From Methanoculleus frigidifontis (GTDB taxonomy: Archaea > Halobacteriota > Methanomicrobia > Methanomicrobiales > Methanoculleaceae): a DNA stretch of 64,000 nt. The notes under the pieces are model-generated. The model was not told the DNA's origin and searched no databases. It saw only the letters and a program-made list of their open reading frames with translations. The first letter of the stretch is position 1, and each line of letters starts with the position of its first letter. The stretch covers positions 434,001-498,000 of the forward strand of contig NZ_VCYH01000001.1 in assembly GCF_030464345.1 (NCBI RefSeq). Reading direction: 5' to 3'. The position numbers and the translations under genes are program-made. Shown here piece after piece: positions 8,369 through 16,638 of the stretch.

Positions 8369-9767
8369 ATGACCGAACCTGTTCGCATACACGGAAAGTG
8401 GTGGTGCCCCGCATCCCCGGAGAGGACGATCGACGATGTCCTCTTTCTCGACGCGGAGCGGTCTGCAGTACTGGAACTGCACGGCTCGTTTCACGCCCCT
8501 TCGTCCGTCGATGCCATCTCCCGGATGCTCGACGATGCGGAGATCGTCATCCTGGCGGTCAACGGAATCGGGCTTGACGGGAAGGCCTACACCCTGGCCG
8601 GCTGCCGGCTCGAGGACGAGGGGATCAATATCACCAACCCAAAGCTCGCTTCGCAGACCTACACTCCCCGTTCGGTCTACGAGGGCTGCCACGTATCCGC
8701 GCCGGAGGAGATCGCCTTCCGGGAGGTCGTCTTCCGGATCGCGGGCCTCGAAGAGTGGCTGGATACCTGCGGTCTTGACGTCAGCCGGACGGGAACCGGC
8801 GCCGATTACCTTGTCACGTACTCGAACCCGGAGACGCAGCGGTTCACCCTCGTGGACGGCACCGTCTGCACCGTCCGATCGCGGCCGACGTTCTCCCTGC
8901 ACGGGCGGTTCCGGATGGGGATCGGTCAGGAGTCGGAGACCGCGGTGGACTTCGGGAGAGCGCTCCCGATCGATGAGGTTCTGGCGTTTCTGCAGACGGT
9001 GCAGGGCTTCTTCACCTTCGCCCTCGGCCGCCCGACCTTTTTTACCCGGATCGTCGGCCGGGGCGATACGTGCATCGCGACCGTCCACATCTTCCGTTCC
9101 CGGCTGACCGAGCCGGTCGGGCCGTAGAGGTTCTCCTCGCAGGACGCCCTCTTCACCTATCCGGCGGTTGCAGAACGTATCACGTCGGTGCTCTCGGGCT
9201 GGTTCGCCTTCGCGGAGCGGTATCCAACGGTGCTGCAGAACTACTTCGCCACCGTGACCAATGCAGACCGGTATCCCGAGCACGGGTTCCTCAGCCTCTG
9301 CCAGTGCATGGAGATCTATCACCGGCAGGCGCCGCAGTTCTGCGACGCCGTCACCGACCCGGAGGTGCATGCCGAACGGATTGCCGTTGTGACCGAGGCT
9401 CTCAAGGCTGACGGAAGGCTGAACAGCGACACCCGGCGGACGTTGGTGCGGCTCCTGAAAAATTTGGCAACCGGCCGAACCTGGAGACCCGGGTACAGGA
9501 GATTGTCACGTTTTGCGGCAGCGACATATCCCTGCTCGCGGACGATCCTGCCCGGTTCGCAAAGGCCGTCTTCGTGAACCGGAACAACCTGACGCACCAC
9601 GACCCAAGCCCCGCGAGGAGTACGCGTCCCGGCAGGGCCTTGCCGCCCTCTCGCTGCAGCTGCAGGCAGTCGTAAGCATCGTCATCTGCCGCGAGATCGG
9701 GGTCGACGACGCTATCGTAGCGGCGTATGTCCATGCCGTTGCCGACGATCTCCGGGAGCGGGCGTAA
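8369..9767 (+). pseudogene. Decayed ApeA-like HEPN abortive-infection gene
   Basis: The N-terminal part resembles the ApeA N-terminal domain: GKWWCPASPERTIDDVLFL, then alternating beta strands (residues 1-250). The C-terminal part is an ApeA-like HEPN region with the RNase-type RN-x4-H motif (NRNNLTHH, about 9570-9600). ApeA-type HEPN proteins act as abortive-infection effectors against phage. The reading frame is broken three times: an in-frame TAG at 9125-9127, one base lost in an A-run near 9459-9465, and one base lost in a C-run near 9602-9607. Restoring these gives a continuous protein of about 466 residues ending at 9767. The start has GGGAGAAGG upstream. Family assignment is from remembered pattern, so moderately sure; the lesions are read directly. 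Confidence 0.72.
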
Positions 9768-9769
9768 GG

Positions 9770-10561
9770 TCACGCCGACGGTCTGACCGCCTCGACCTCG
9801 AGACGCACCATGGGGACGCGAATGCGGCCGTCGGGCGACGGACATCGCCGGACGTAGCGGTCCGCAAGGCCGGCAACGAACGCCGGCCGCGCCTCTTCGG
9901 GCAGCCGCTCCAGGTACAGGTGCCAGGTGGTCCGGATCCACCCGGCAAGGCCGCTCTCCTCTTCAAGGACTATGTCTTTTGGGATCAGTTCGACCCGGAG
10001 GGGCGTGAGCCCTGCCTCACGGAGCCGTATCTCCTCTTCTTCAGGGCCTTAAAAGGCGTAGCCGTTTGAAAAACCTGCGAAATATTCTCGCCAGGGCCCC
10101 TCCGTCACCATCTCGTCCGCGAGCGCGAGGATCGGCGCGGCGTTCCCTCTCCCGCCCATCTGGAGCAGCGCTCTCCCGCCGGGCCGGAGTGCACGCCCGA
10201 TGCCTGCAAAAACCCTGCCGTGGTCGGTGACCCAGTGCAGGGCGGCATTGGAGAAGACCACGTCGAACTTCCGCTCAAACGGCAGGTCGAGCATGTCGCC
10301 TTCGACGAACCGGAGGTTTTGGTACTCCTCCGGGGGCAGGCGCTGCCGGGCGAAGGAGATCATGTCGCGGGATACGTCCATGCCGAGCACCGAGCCGCGG
10401 GGCAGCAGGGCCGCGATCTCCGCCGTCACCTTCCCCTCGCCGCACCCGAGATCGAGCACTCGCTCGTCGCCTGCAAGCCGGAGCTTTGCGAGTAGCTCCC
10501 GGGCCCACGCCTGCTGAGCGGAAGAGTGCCGATGATAGTCCTCAGGATTCCATATGTGCAC
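9770..10561 (-). pseudogene. SAM-dependent methyltransferase (trans-aconitate methyltransferase-like) with internal stop
   Basis: A class I methyltransferase related to trans-aconitate/malonyl-ACP-type enzymes. It has HIWNPEDYHRHSSAQ at the N-terminus, motif I VLDLGCGEGKVT, GMDVSRDM, FDVVFSNAALHWV and LRPGGRALLQ. Translation stops at a TAA (10049-10051) after GFSNGYAF. The same frame continues without interruption for about 93 more residues of normal family C-terminus (LREAGLTPLRVELIPKDIV ... ) to TGA at 9770. The lesion is therefore one nonsense codon, probably from a Tyr codon. The GTG at 10561, with GGAGG ten bases upstream, is a better start than the open upstream frame. It is tail-to-tail with the broken ApeA-like gene, the two stops being three bases apart. 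Confidence 0.8.
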
Positions 10562-10678
10562 GATAGCGTTTCCTCCATCTATCTCTGTCCGACCGGAGCC
10601 CATGGTCCCGTTTTCCCGGGTACCGGTGGGGGGTGGAGGGCTAGTAAAGCCATCCGTGCCGGAGGCGCCTCCCGGCGC

Positions 10679-11227
10679 CTACGCTTCGCCGAGTTTCCGT
10701 TTTCCTTCCTCGTACTCCTCCTCTTTCTGCCTCCGCAGCGCAGCCGCCGTATCGGCCTCTTCCGAACTCGCAGAGCCGGCCTCTTCACCGACCGGGATCT
10801 CAATCCCCTGTTCTTCGGGTGTCTTCTGCAGCCGCACCGTCAGCACACCGTCCCGGAAGGCGGCCGTCGCCCCCTTCTCCGAGACGTCTGCAGGGAGGTT
10901 CACGGTTCGCGTCATCTCGCCGGTAACCCTCTCCCTGACGACGTAGCCTTTCTCTGCTTCCTCCGCCGTTCCTTTGCGACGGGCGGTTATCCGCAGCGTT
11001 TTATGGCCGAGGAGCCGCACCGCGACGTCCTCCCTCTTCACCCCCGGGAGATCGGCGACGACCATGACCGTGTCGTCAAGCTCCCTGACGTCGACCGGAA
11101 CCGCTGTCATTATCTGCTGTCCGGCTTTTTCCGCTCCCGCCATCATCTCCTGGAGCCGCCTCTGCATCTCGGATACCGTTGCATCGATATCCTTCCGAAG
11201 ACCGGCTGACGATTCTTTCTCTCCCAT
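10679..11227 (-). CDS. Hsp20 / alpha-crystallin small heat shock protein
   Basis: A 182-residue holdase chaperone. The alpha-crystallin domain covers about residues 40-135, with the family signatures VMVVADLPGVKREDVAVRL, VRERVTGEMTRTVNLP and the A-x-x-x-x-G-V-L motif (AAFRDGVLTVRL). The N-terminus is helical and Met/Gln-rich, as usual for oligomer contacts. The C-terminal tail is long, Glu/Lys-rich and coiled-coil-like. An IEIPV segment follows the core and may serve as the I-x-I/V anchoring motif. It should bind unfolding proteins in the cytoplasm under heat or oxidative stress. It is a single gene, divergent from the ICMT-like gene. Confidence 0.93.
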   Translation of the reverse strand: MGEKESSAGLRKDIDATVSEMQRRLQEMMAGAEKAGQQIMTAVPVDVRELDDTVMVVADLPGVKREDVAVRLLGHKTLRITARRKGTAEEAEKGYVVRERVTGEMTRTVNLPADVSEKGATAAFRDGVLTVRLQKTPEEQGIEIPVGEEAGSASSEEADTAAALRRQKEEEYEEGKRKLGEA

Positions 11228-11396
11228 ACTCCTGCACCACCTGGTGTGGAGAGTCCAGAATGCCCGCCGTCACATAAAGGTTCCCGTGCCCGGGGACGGT
11301 TCTCCGGCATCGGGAGGGGCGGCGCCAACCCGGTTCCTACGGCCTGCGATACCCGGGCGATCTGTTTTTAACCGGTGCCGACATGGTTGGGCATCT

Positions 11397-12083
11397 ATGG
11401 GAGGCGGGACTACCTTCCGGGTGCAGAGAGCCATCCTGGTCAGGTTCGCTACAGGGATTGTCGTCATCGCCCTGCTGCTCTTCGTTCCCGCCGGCTCGAT
11501 CGCTTACTGGGAGGGGTGGCTGTATATGGCCGTTCTCTTCGTCCCCACGGTGTTTGTCGTTCTGCACTTCCTGAAGCACGACCCAAAGTTCCTTGAGCGG
11601 CGCATGAAGATGCGGGAGTGGGAGAGCGAGCAGCAGGCGATCGTAATCCTTTCGGCGGTCATCTTCTTCGTTGGCTTTCTCATTCCCGGCCTCGATCACC
11701 GCTTCGGCTGGTCGGACGTGCCGGTCGCCGCCGTTCTGGTGGCTGACGGGGTGGTTCTCTCCGGCTACGCCATCGCCTTCCTGGCCATGCGGGAGAACAC
11801 CTACGCAGGCGCGGTGGTGGAGGTTGAGGCAGGGCAGGAAGTGATCGATACTAGTCCCTACGCGGTCGTTCGCCACCCTATGTATCCCGGAGCGGTTCTG
11901 GTGTTCCTCGCGCCGCCGCTCGCCATCGGATGGTTCTGGGCGCTTGTTACGTGTCTCCCCCTGCCCGCACTCCTCGTCCGGCGGATCAGGGGTGAGGAGG
12001 AGACTCTGGTTCGGGATCTGCGGCGTATCGGCGGAAAACACGCTACCGGCTTATCCCCCATCTGTGGTGAACGATCTGTGTAA
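11397..12083 (+). CDS. ICMT/PEMT-like membrane methyltransferase, C-terminus frameshifted
   Basis: A 228-residue integral membrane protein with about five hydrophobic helices and the ICMT/PEMT family core: MRENTYAGAVVEVEAGQEVI, then YAVVRHPMYPGAVL (the RHPxY SAM-binding motif), then a helix and RRIRGEEETLVRDL. Normal family members end in a short YRLIP-type tail. Here that tail (RYRLIPHLW, stop at 12068-12070) lies in another frame, so a small deletion near 12020-12035 replaces the last ten or so residues with an unrelated tail. The enzyme core is intact and may still work. A TATA-like TGTTTTTAACC (11361-11371) about 30 bases upstream fits a leaderless transcript. The substrate is unknown. 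Confidence 0.75.
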   Translation: MGGGTTFRVQRAILVRFATGIVVIALLLFVPAGSIAYWEGWLYMAVLFVPTVFVVLHFLKHDPKFLERRMKMREWESEQQAIVILSAVIFFVGFLIPGLDHRFGWSDVPVAAVLVADGVVLSGYAIAFLAMRENTYAGAVVEVEAGQEVIDTSPYAVVRHPMYPGAVLVFLAPPLAIGWFWALVTCLPLPALLVRRIRGEEETLVRDLRRIGGKHATGLSPICGERSV

Positions 12084-12191
12084 ATGTAATGTAGTTTCCG
12101 TATGCCTGAAAGGTAAATGTTTTTACTTTCCGGGGCAAAAATGCTCACGAGTTCGGCGGATCTGGGGGGGGACGCCTCAAAACGTGATACC

Positions 12192-12833
12192 ATGACAGAC
12201 ACAGCACAGGACCAGTTCACCGGCAGGGGTGCCGGAAAGATGGATACTATCGCAAAAGGACCGTTCGCGCCGATATACCCGGTCATCGCCCGGCAGATCC
12301 TGGAGACCTGCGGGATCGTCCGGGGCACCTGCATCGACCTCGGGTGCGGGCCCGGCCACCTCGCCCTGGCGCTGGCGGCCGAGAGCGATCTCTCCATCGA
12401 CGCTTTCGACGCCTCGCCCGACATGCTCGCGATTGCAGAGCAGAATATCCTGGATGCCGGGCTCTCTGCCCGTGTGCGTCCGATCCCGGGCGACGTCCAC
12501 GACCTGCCCTATCCCGACGGCTCCGTCGACCTGATCGTGAGCCGCGGTTCGCTCTTCTTCTGGGAGGACCGGGAGCGGGCGTTCGCCGAGATCTATCGGG
12601 TGCTCCGTCCCGGCGGAAGGACGTTTGTCGGCGGGGGTTTCGGCACTGCTGCCCTGAAGGCGGCGATCACCGAGAAGATGCGGACGATCGATCCCGAATG
12701 GGAAGCGAAAGCGGCAGAACGGATGAGCCGGCAGAACACCGATGCCATCCGCCGGGAACTGGAAACAGCAGGAATACCCGACTGCGAGGTCATCCATGAC
12801 GAGGCCGGGTTCTGGATCGTCATGCGGAAGTGA
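12192..12833 (+). CDS. Class I SAM-dependent methyltransferase, coupled to the radical SAM fusion gene
   Basis: A 213-residue Rossmann methyltransferase (Methyltransf_11 type). Motif I is CIDLGCGPGHLALALA, followed by DAFDASPDMLAIAEQN, PGDVHDLPYPDGSVDLIVSR and IYRVLRPGGRTFVGGG. The substrate is not evident. The stop overlaps the next gene's GTG start (GTGA at 12830-12833), so the two are translationally coupled and probably act together. The frame is open to 12117, and an ATG at 12141 behind TTTTTAC could be the true leaderless start; the 12192 start carries only a weak GTGAT. No methyl-acceptor protein is adjacent, which argues for a small-molecule or cofactor substrate. Confidence 0.85.
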   Translation: MTDTAQDQFTGRGAGKMDTIAKGPFAPIYPVIARQILETCGIVRGTCIDLGCGPGHLALALAAESDLSIDAFDASPDMLAIAEQNILDAGLSARVRPIPGDVHDLPYPDGSVDLIVSRGSLFFWEDRERAFAEIYRVLRPGGRTFVGGGFGTAALKAAITEKMRTIDPEWEAKAAERMSRQNTDAIRRELETAGIPDCEVIHDEAGFWIVMRK

Positions 12834-14587
12834 CCCGGATGCGCTGCACAATCTGTGAAGTCGGGTGCGATATCCCGCCGGGAGCGACCGGCAGGTGCCG
12901 GATGTACACAAACGACGGCACCGGGATCGTTGAGAGGTTCCCGGATGCCTTCCTGGCCGCCTTCCCCGTCGCCGTCGAGACGCTGCCGGTGCTGCACTTC
13001 TCCCCCGGCAGCACGTTCCTGCAGGTCTGCACCGTCGGGTGCAACCTCACCTGCGGCGGGTGTGTCTCGGAGGTGCTCGTCGGAAACGCCGAATCGCTGG
13101 CAGCGTCCAAGATCGCCCTGAAGACCGACGACCTCCTCCGCATGGCCGCCGGGCATGCCTGCACCGGGATCGCTTTCGCGCTGAACGACCCGATCGCCTC
13201 CTTCCCGACCTTCTGCACCCTCGCAGAGCGGGCGAAGGAGCAGGGTCTGCTCGTCGGCTGCTCCACGAACGGCTACATGACCGCCTCGTCTGCAGAGCGG
13301 CTCGCCGGGAGGATAGACTTCGCCAACATCGGGCTCAAGGGCGCCTCCGACGCATCGTACTGCGCCTGCGGTGCGACAAGCGCCGCACCGGTCTTCCGCA
13401 CGATCCGCACGCTCCATGAGGGCGGAGTGCACGTCGAGGTCTCGATCGTCTTCCGGAAGAGTGGCGAAGCCGAAGTGCTCGAGGCGGCACGGATGCTCGC
13501 TGCGATCTCGCCCGAGATCCCGCTGCAGGTGATGCGGTTCGTCCCCTTCGGCGACGCGGGGCTCGGAGAGGAGCCGACGATCTACGCAAGCGAGGATCTC
13601 TGCGATCGCCTCCGCGGGATTCTTCCCTGGACGTATCTCTTCAACTCACCGGGCACGGCCTACCTCACGACCGTCTGCCCTGCCTGCGGGACGCCCTGCA
13701 TCGAGCGGGAGTTCTTTGGCCCGATGGGCTCTCACCTCTCGGGAACGGCGCAGACGGTCTGTGCGTGCGGCGCCGCCCTGCCGGTCAGGGGCAGTGTCAG
13801 TACCGAGGTCTTCGCCGAACCCGGGATGATGGGCGGCTACCGGGTCACCCGGGGTCTCGAGATGGTCTGGGCGATCCTATCCTGCCTCGGGGTGCGCGAC
13901 CAGGCAGCGCTCGCCCGAATCTGGGGGGAGGTGCTCCGGAGCGGGATGCTCGGCAAAGAGCTCCACGAGCGGATGAACAACGTCGACGCCTACCTCGACC
14001 TCGTCATGGACTTTGCGCACCGGACGGACCGGGTGGAGGCGGGGCAGGATCTCTGCACCTACATCCGGGAACGGCTTGCCGTCATCCGGGAAGGGGTGGC
14101 GGACGCACCGCGCCCCCGCGTCTACTATGCCATGGGTCACCCGCTCTTCGCCCTCAACCCGGGGCGGTTTGAGGGCAAGCTTGTCGAGGCCGCCGGCGGC
14201 ACGTACGTCAACAGAGCCATCGGCAGGGAGGGAAAGCCGGGCGTCACCATCGGACGGGAGGAGTTCCTGGCGTTCAGCCCCGAGTACCTCGTCACCTCGG
14301 GCTTCCTCACCTCCACGGTGGAGGACACCCTCCGCTACTGCAGCGAACACGACCTCGCCGTGCCGGCGGTCAGGAACGGGCAGGTCTACGCGATGCATCC
14401 CTCGTGGGACTTCGGGAGCCCCCGGTGGATCCTCGGCCTGATGACGATCGCAAACATCCTCCATCCTGACCGCTTCTCCTTCGATATCGAGGAGGAGGCA
14501 GACGCCTTCTATCGCCGGTTCTACGGGGTGCCGTACCGGGCTGCCGCCGCAAACCGGTCGTTTGCTCACCCGGGAACGGAGCGGTGA
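12830..14587 (+). CDS. Radical SAM domain fused to a periplasmic-binding-protein-like domain
   Basis: A 585-residue fusion. The N-terminus has an extra Cys cluster (C6, C9, C13, C23) like that before AmmeMemoRadiSam/PflA-type enzymes. The radical SAM cluster follows in GCNLTCGGC (C71, C75, C78), then TIM-barrel features to about residue 270. A second Cys group (CPACGTPC and CACG, about 281-310) may hold a SPASM-like cluster or zinc. From about residue 425 the sequence resembles BtuF/FepB-type substrate-binding proteins (VYYAMGHPLFALNPGRFEGKLVEAAGG, then AFSPEYLVTSG). No signal peptide is present, so the binding domain should be cytoplasmic and may hold a metal chelate or corrinoid. The start is GTG 12830 (GTGA overlap) or ATG 12839. 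Confidence 0.82.
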   Translation: MTRMRCTICEVGCDIPPGATGRCRMYTNDGTGIVERFPDAFLAAFPVAVETLPVLHFSPGSTFLQVCTVGCNLTCGGCVSEVLVGNAESLAASKIALKTDDLLRMAAGHACTGIAFALNDPIASFPTFCTLAERAKEQGLLVGCSTNGYMTASSAERLAGRIDFANIGLKGASDASYCACGATSAAPVFRTIRTLHEGGVHVEVSIVFRKSGEAEVLEAARMLAAISPEIPLQVMRFVPFGDAGLGEEPTIYASEDLCDRLRGILPWTYLFNSPGTAYLTTVCPACGTPCIEREFFGPMGSHLSGTAQTVCACGAALPVRGSVSTEVFAEPGMMGGYRVTRGLEMVWAILSCLGVRDQAALARIWGEVLRSGMLGKELHERMNNVDAYLDLVMDFAHRTDRVEAGQDLCTYIRERLAVIREGVADAPRPRVYYAMGHPLFALNPGRFEGKLVEAAGGTYVNRAIGREGKPGVTIGREEFLAFSPEYLVTSGFLTSTVEDTLRYCSEHDLAVPAVRNGQVYAMHPSWDFGSPRWILGLMTIANILHPDRFSFDIEEEADAFYRRFYGVPYRAAAANRSFAHPGTER

Positions 14588-14845
14588 TACGGCTCCGGGA
14601 ACGTCACGGGCGACTATGCGGGAGGCACCATCTACGTTGCGGCGCTCGACGCTCCGGGTAGGGTTCCGGCGTCCGTCTCGGAGCAGTACTCGGGCACGAC
14701 CGAGTACAGCTTCATCGCGTATCCGGATGCGGGTGCGTTCGCCGTGGCAACGGAGGACCTCGAAGAGGGGATTCTGGACGCACCGTTCGCGAACTTCACG
14801 CACTTCACCTTCGACGAGGTGTTTCGGTGGCCTTCCCCGGCGTGA
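14588..14845 (+). pseudogene. Remnant of a secreted or surface protein
   Basis: After the radical SAM stop codon the same frame stays open for 85 codons with convincing protein character: GSGNVTGDYAGGTIYVAAL, then SFIAYPDAGAFAVATEDLEEG, ending NFTHFTFDEVFRWPSPA. There are N-glycosylation sequons (NVT, NFT) and beta-rich segments like a surface-protein C-terminal domain. There is no start codon with an RBS and no signal peptide. It is most simply the 3' end of a gene whose 5' part was lost. Readthrough from the upstream gene is less likely. Confidence 0.5.
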
Positions 14846-14916
14846 CCGGGAGAGATCCACACCTTTTTGCAGCCGAATTCCCAACCGTTTTCTCCCCTGA
14901 AACCAGATACTTTCTC

Positions 14917-15510
14917 ATGGACGAACCGCTGGAGGAGATCCGGGACTATGTCAGGACGGTCTTCCGCGATGCAGGGGCGCACGGGCTCGACCATGTGCAA
15001 CGGGTCACCCTTCTTTGCGAGGCGCTCGGCGCCCGCGAAGGCGCGGATATGAGCATCCTCATCCCGGCCGCCCTCTTCCACGACATCGCACGGCCGCGTG
15101 AAGAGGAGACGGGCGTTCCCCACGAAGAGGAGGGAGCACGGATGGCGGAGTCCTTCCTCCGGTCGATCGGCTACCCGGATGACCGCATCGCCGGGATCGC
15201 CCACGCCATCCGGGCGCACCGCTACAGCACCGGCATCGCCCCGGAAACGCTGGAAGCACAGATCCTCTCGGATGCAGACAAACTGGATGCGATGGGCGCC
15301 GTCGGCATCGCCCGCACGTTCATGCAGGCAGGGGAGCGGGGAGGAGGCATCGCGGACGCGACCGGCCACTTCCACGAAAAGCTGCTGCAGCTCTCCGGCC
15401 GCATGTACACCGAGAGCGCCCGGGTTCTTGCACAGCGCAGGCACGCGTTCCTCGCGGCGTTTCTCGAGGCCCTCGACGACGAGACGGACGGCACCGTCAC
15501 GCTGCCCTGA
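14917..15510 (+). CDS. HD-domain phosphohydrolase
   Basis: A 197-residue metal-dependent phosphohydrolase of the HD superfamily. The ligands are visible: His26 (GLDHVQRV), His55-Asp56 (LFHDIA) and Asp121 (SDADKLDAMG). The usual GARMAESFLR helix is also present. The closest style is the single-domain archaeal/bacterial HD proteins predicted to act on nucleotides or other phosphoesters; the substrate is unknown. The start is the Met within TTTCTCATGGACG. The frame is open upstream, but that stretch is shared intergenic sequence. A truncated second copy with about 200 bases of similar DNA, including this upstream region, is at about 29468-29690. Confidence 0.9.
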   Translation: MDEPLEEIRDYVRTVFRDAGAHGLDHVQRVTLLCEALGAREGADMSILIPAALFHDIARPREEETGVPHEEEGARMAESFLRSIGYPDDRIAGIAHAIRAHRYSTGIAPETLEAQILSDADKLDAMGAVGIARTFMQAGERGGGIADATGHFHEKLLQLSGRMYTESARVLAQRRHAFLAAFLEALDDETDGTVTLP

Positions 15511-15524
15511 GAGGGTGTTCCGGC

Positions 15525-15533
15525 ACATATATA
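15525..15533 (+). promoter_or_regulatory. TATA box of the potassium channel gene
   Basis: CATATATAC lies 25 bases upstream of the ATG at 15558. The spacing predicts transcription starting at or a few bases before the start codon. Confidence 0.6.
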
Positions 15534-15557
15534 CCCCCGGGAGCGGTGTACACCATA

Positions 15558-16364
15558 ATGGTCTCCGCAACCTCCCGGATAACGATCTCCTTCGCTCTGC
15601 TCGCCCTGATCGTCATCGGCGGCGTTCTCGGAGTGATGGCGACCGAAGGTCTCTCGCTCCCCGACGCCGCCTACTTCGTCATCGTCACCATCGCAACGGT
15701 CGGCTACGGGGACATCGTGCCGCAGACCGGCGCCGGCCGCCTGGTGGCCGCCCTGCTCATCATCGCCGGGGTGGGAACGTTCGTCTCCGTCTTCGCAACC
15801 GTCGTCGAGAGTTTCGTCTCCCGAAACGAGCGCCGGGCGCGCCGCCGGAAGATCACTATGATCGTGGGCGCCTTCTACAGCGAGGCCGGCACCGAGATCC
15901 TCAGGGCTTTTGCCCGTCTCGACCCGGAGGTCGACGCGATCCAGGAGAACCTGGACGTCCGGGGCGACGATTTTGTCCGGGTCCGGCAGTGTTTCGAGGA
16001 GCACCGCTACGGTATCGACGGCAATGTGGCGGACCTTGCAGGGCTGCAGATCCTCCTTGAAGGGAAGAAGGAGTATCTCCTGCGGCTCATGGAGAACCCG
16101 GCCATCTTCGAGCACGACGCCTTCACCGATCTTCTGTACGCGGTCTTCCACCTGCGGGAGGAACTCATGCTCCGCGACAATCTTGCCGCACTCCCCGACG
16201 CCGACCGTGCCCATCTGGCCAGCGACATCTCCCGGGCTTACCGGCACCTGGCACTCGAGTGGCTCGGCTACCTGCAGCACCTGCGCACTGCCTATCCGTA
16301 CATCTTCTCACTGGCAGTGCGGAGAAATCCGTTCGACGATCTGGCGTCTGCGACGATCCGGTGA
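15558..16364 (+). CDS. Two-TM potassium channel with unusual C-terminal domain
   Basis: A 268-residue channel subunit. TM1 spans about residues 7-28. The pore helix and selectivity filter TVGYGD are at 47-52, and TM2 spans about 60-85. After the pore the cytoplasmic part has no RCK Rossmann signature (no GxGxxG). It is a mostly helical domain of about 180 residues with a short basic linker (RNERRARRRK) after TM2. Most prokaryotic two-TM channels of this class (MthK-like) carry RCK domains, so gating here may differ. Four subunits are expected to form a K+-selective pore. The preceding gene is the HD hydrolase; there is no transporter context. Confidence 0.88.
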   Translation: MVSATSRITISFALLALIVIGGVLGVMATEGLSLPDAAYFVIVTIATVGYGDIVPQTGAGRLVAALLIIAGVGTFVSVFATVVESFVSRNERRARRRKITMIVGAFYSEAGTEILRAFARLDPEVDAIQENLDVRGDDFVRVRQCFEEHRYGIDGNVADLAGLQILLEGKKEYLLRLMENPAIFEHDAFTDLLYAVFHLREELMLRDNLAALPDADRAHLASDISRAYRHLALEWLGYLQHLRTAYPYIFSLAVRRNPFDDLASATIR

Positions 16365-16371
16365 CCGGCGA

Positions 16372-16638
16372 TTACACTCCCCGCTCGATTGCCATCCCCT
16401 GCTCGCGGAGTGTCTGCTCGATCCCGTCGAGGAGTTCGGCGTCGCCGAGGGCGTGGTCGAGCATCGGGAATTTGCCCACCAGCGGGATCGCCTTGAAGAG
16501 CGCCACCGGCTGCTTCCCACCGGCCTCGCCGGTATCCCCGGGAGCGACCTGTAGCGCCGTCCCGTCGCTGTAGACCGCGACGTTCCCGTAGCCCTGGGCA
16601 TCCCACAGTTTCCTGATGATATCACGCGTCGTTACCAT
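16372..16638 (-). CDS. Small conserved protein, copy 1 of a duplicated pair
   Basis: An 88-residue soluble protein (MVTTRDIIRKLWDAQGYG ... MAIERGV) of unknown function. It is almost identical to the 87-residue protein at 31820-32083; the differences are conservative (S/A, T/S, A/P, Q/R). DNA similarity continues about 80-100 bases upstream of the start, so gene and promoter were duplicated together. The Met at 16638 is supported by GGTGA eight bases upstream and an ATATAC box just before it, and the same arrangement is kept in the other copy. The longer open frame upstream is not needed. It is convergent with the channel gene. Confidence 0.75.
   Translation of the reverse strand: MVTTRDIIRKLWDAQGYGNVAVYSDGTALQVAPGDTGEAGGKQPVALFKAIPLVGKFPMLDHALGDAELLDGIEQTLREQGMAIERGV

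Noticed and set aside
9125-9127. In-frame TAG in the ApeA-like gene as a pyrrolysine codon
   Set aside because: Two independent frameshifts follow in the same gene, no Pyl machinery is in the window, and the neighbouring gene is broken by TAA, so ordinary decay is simpler.
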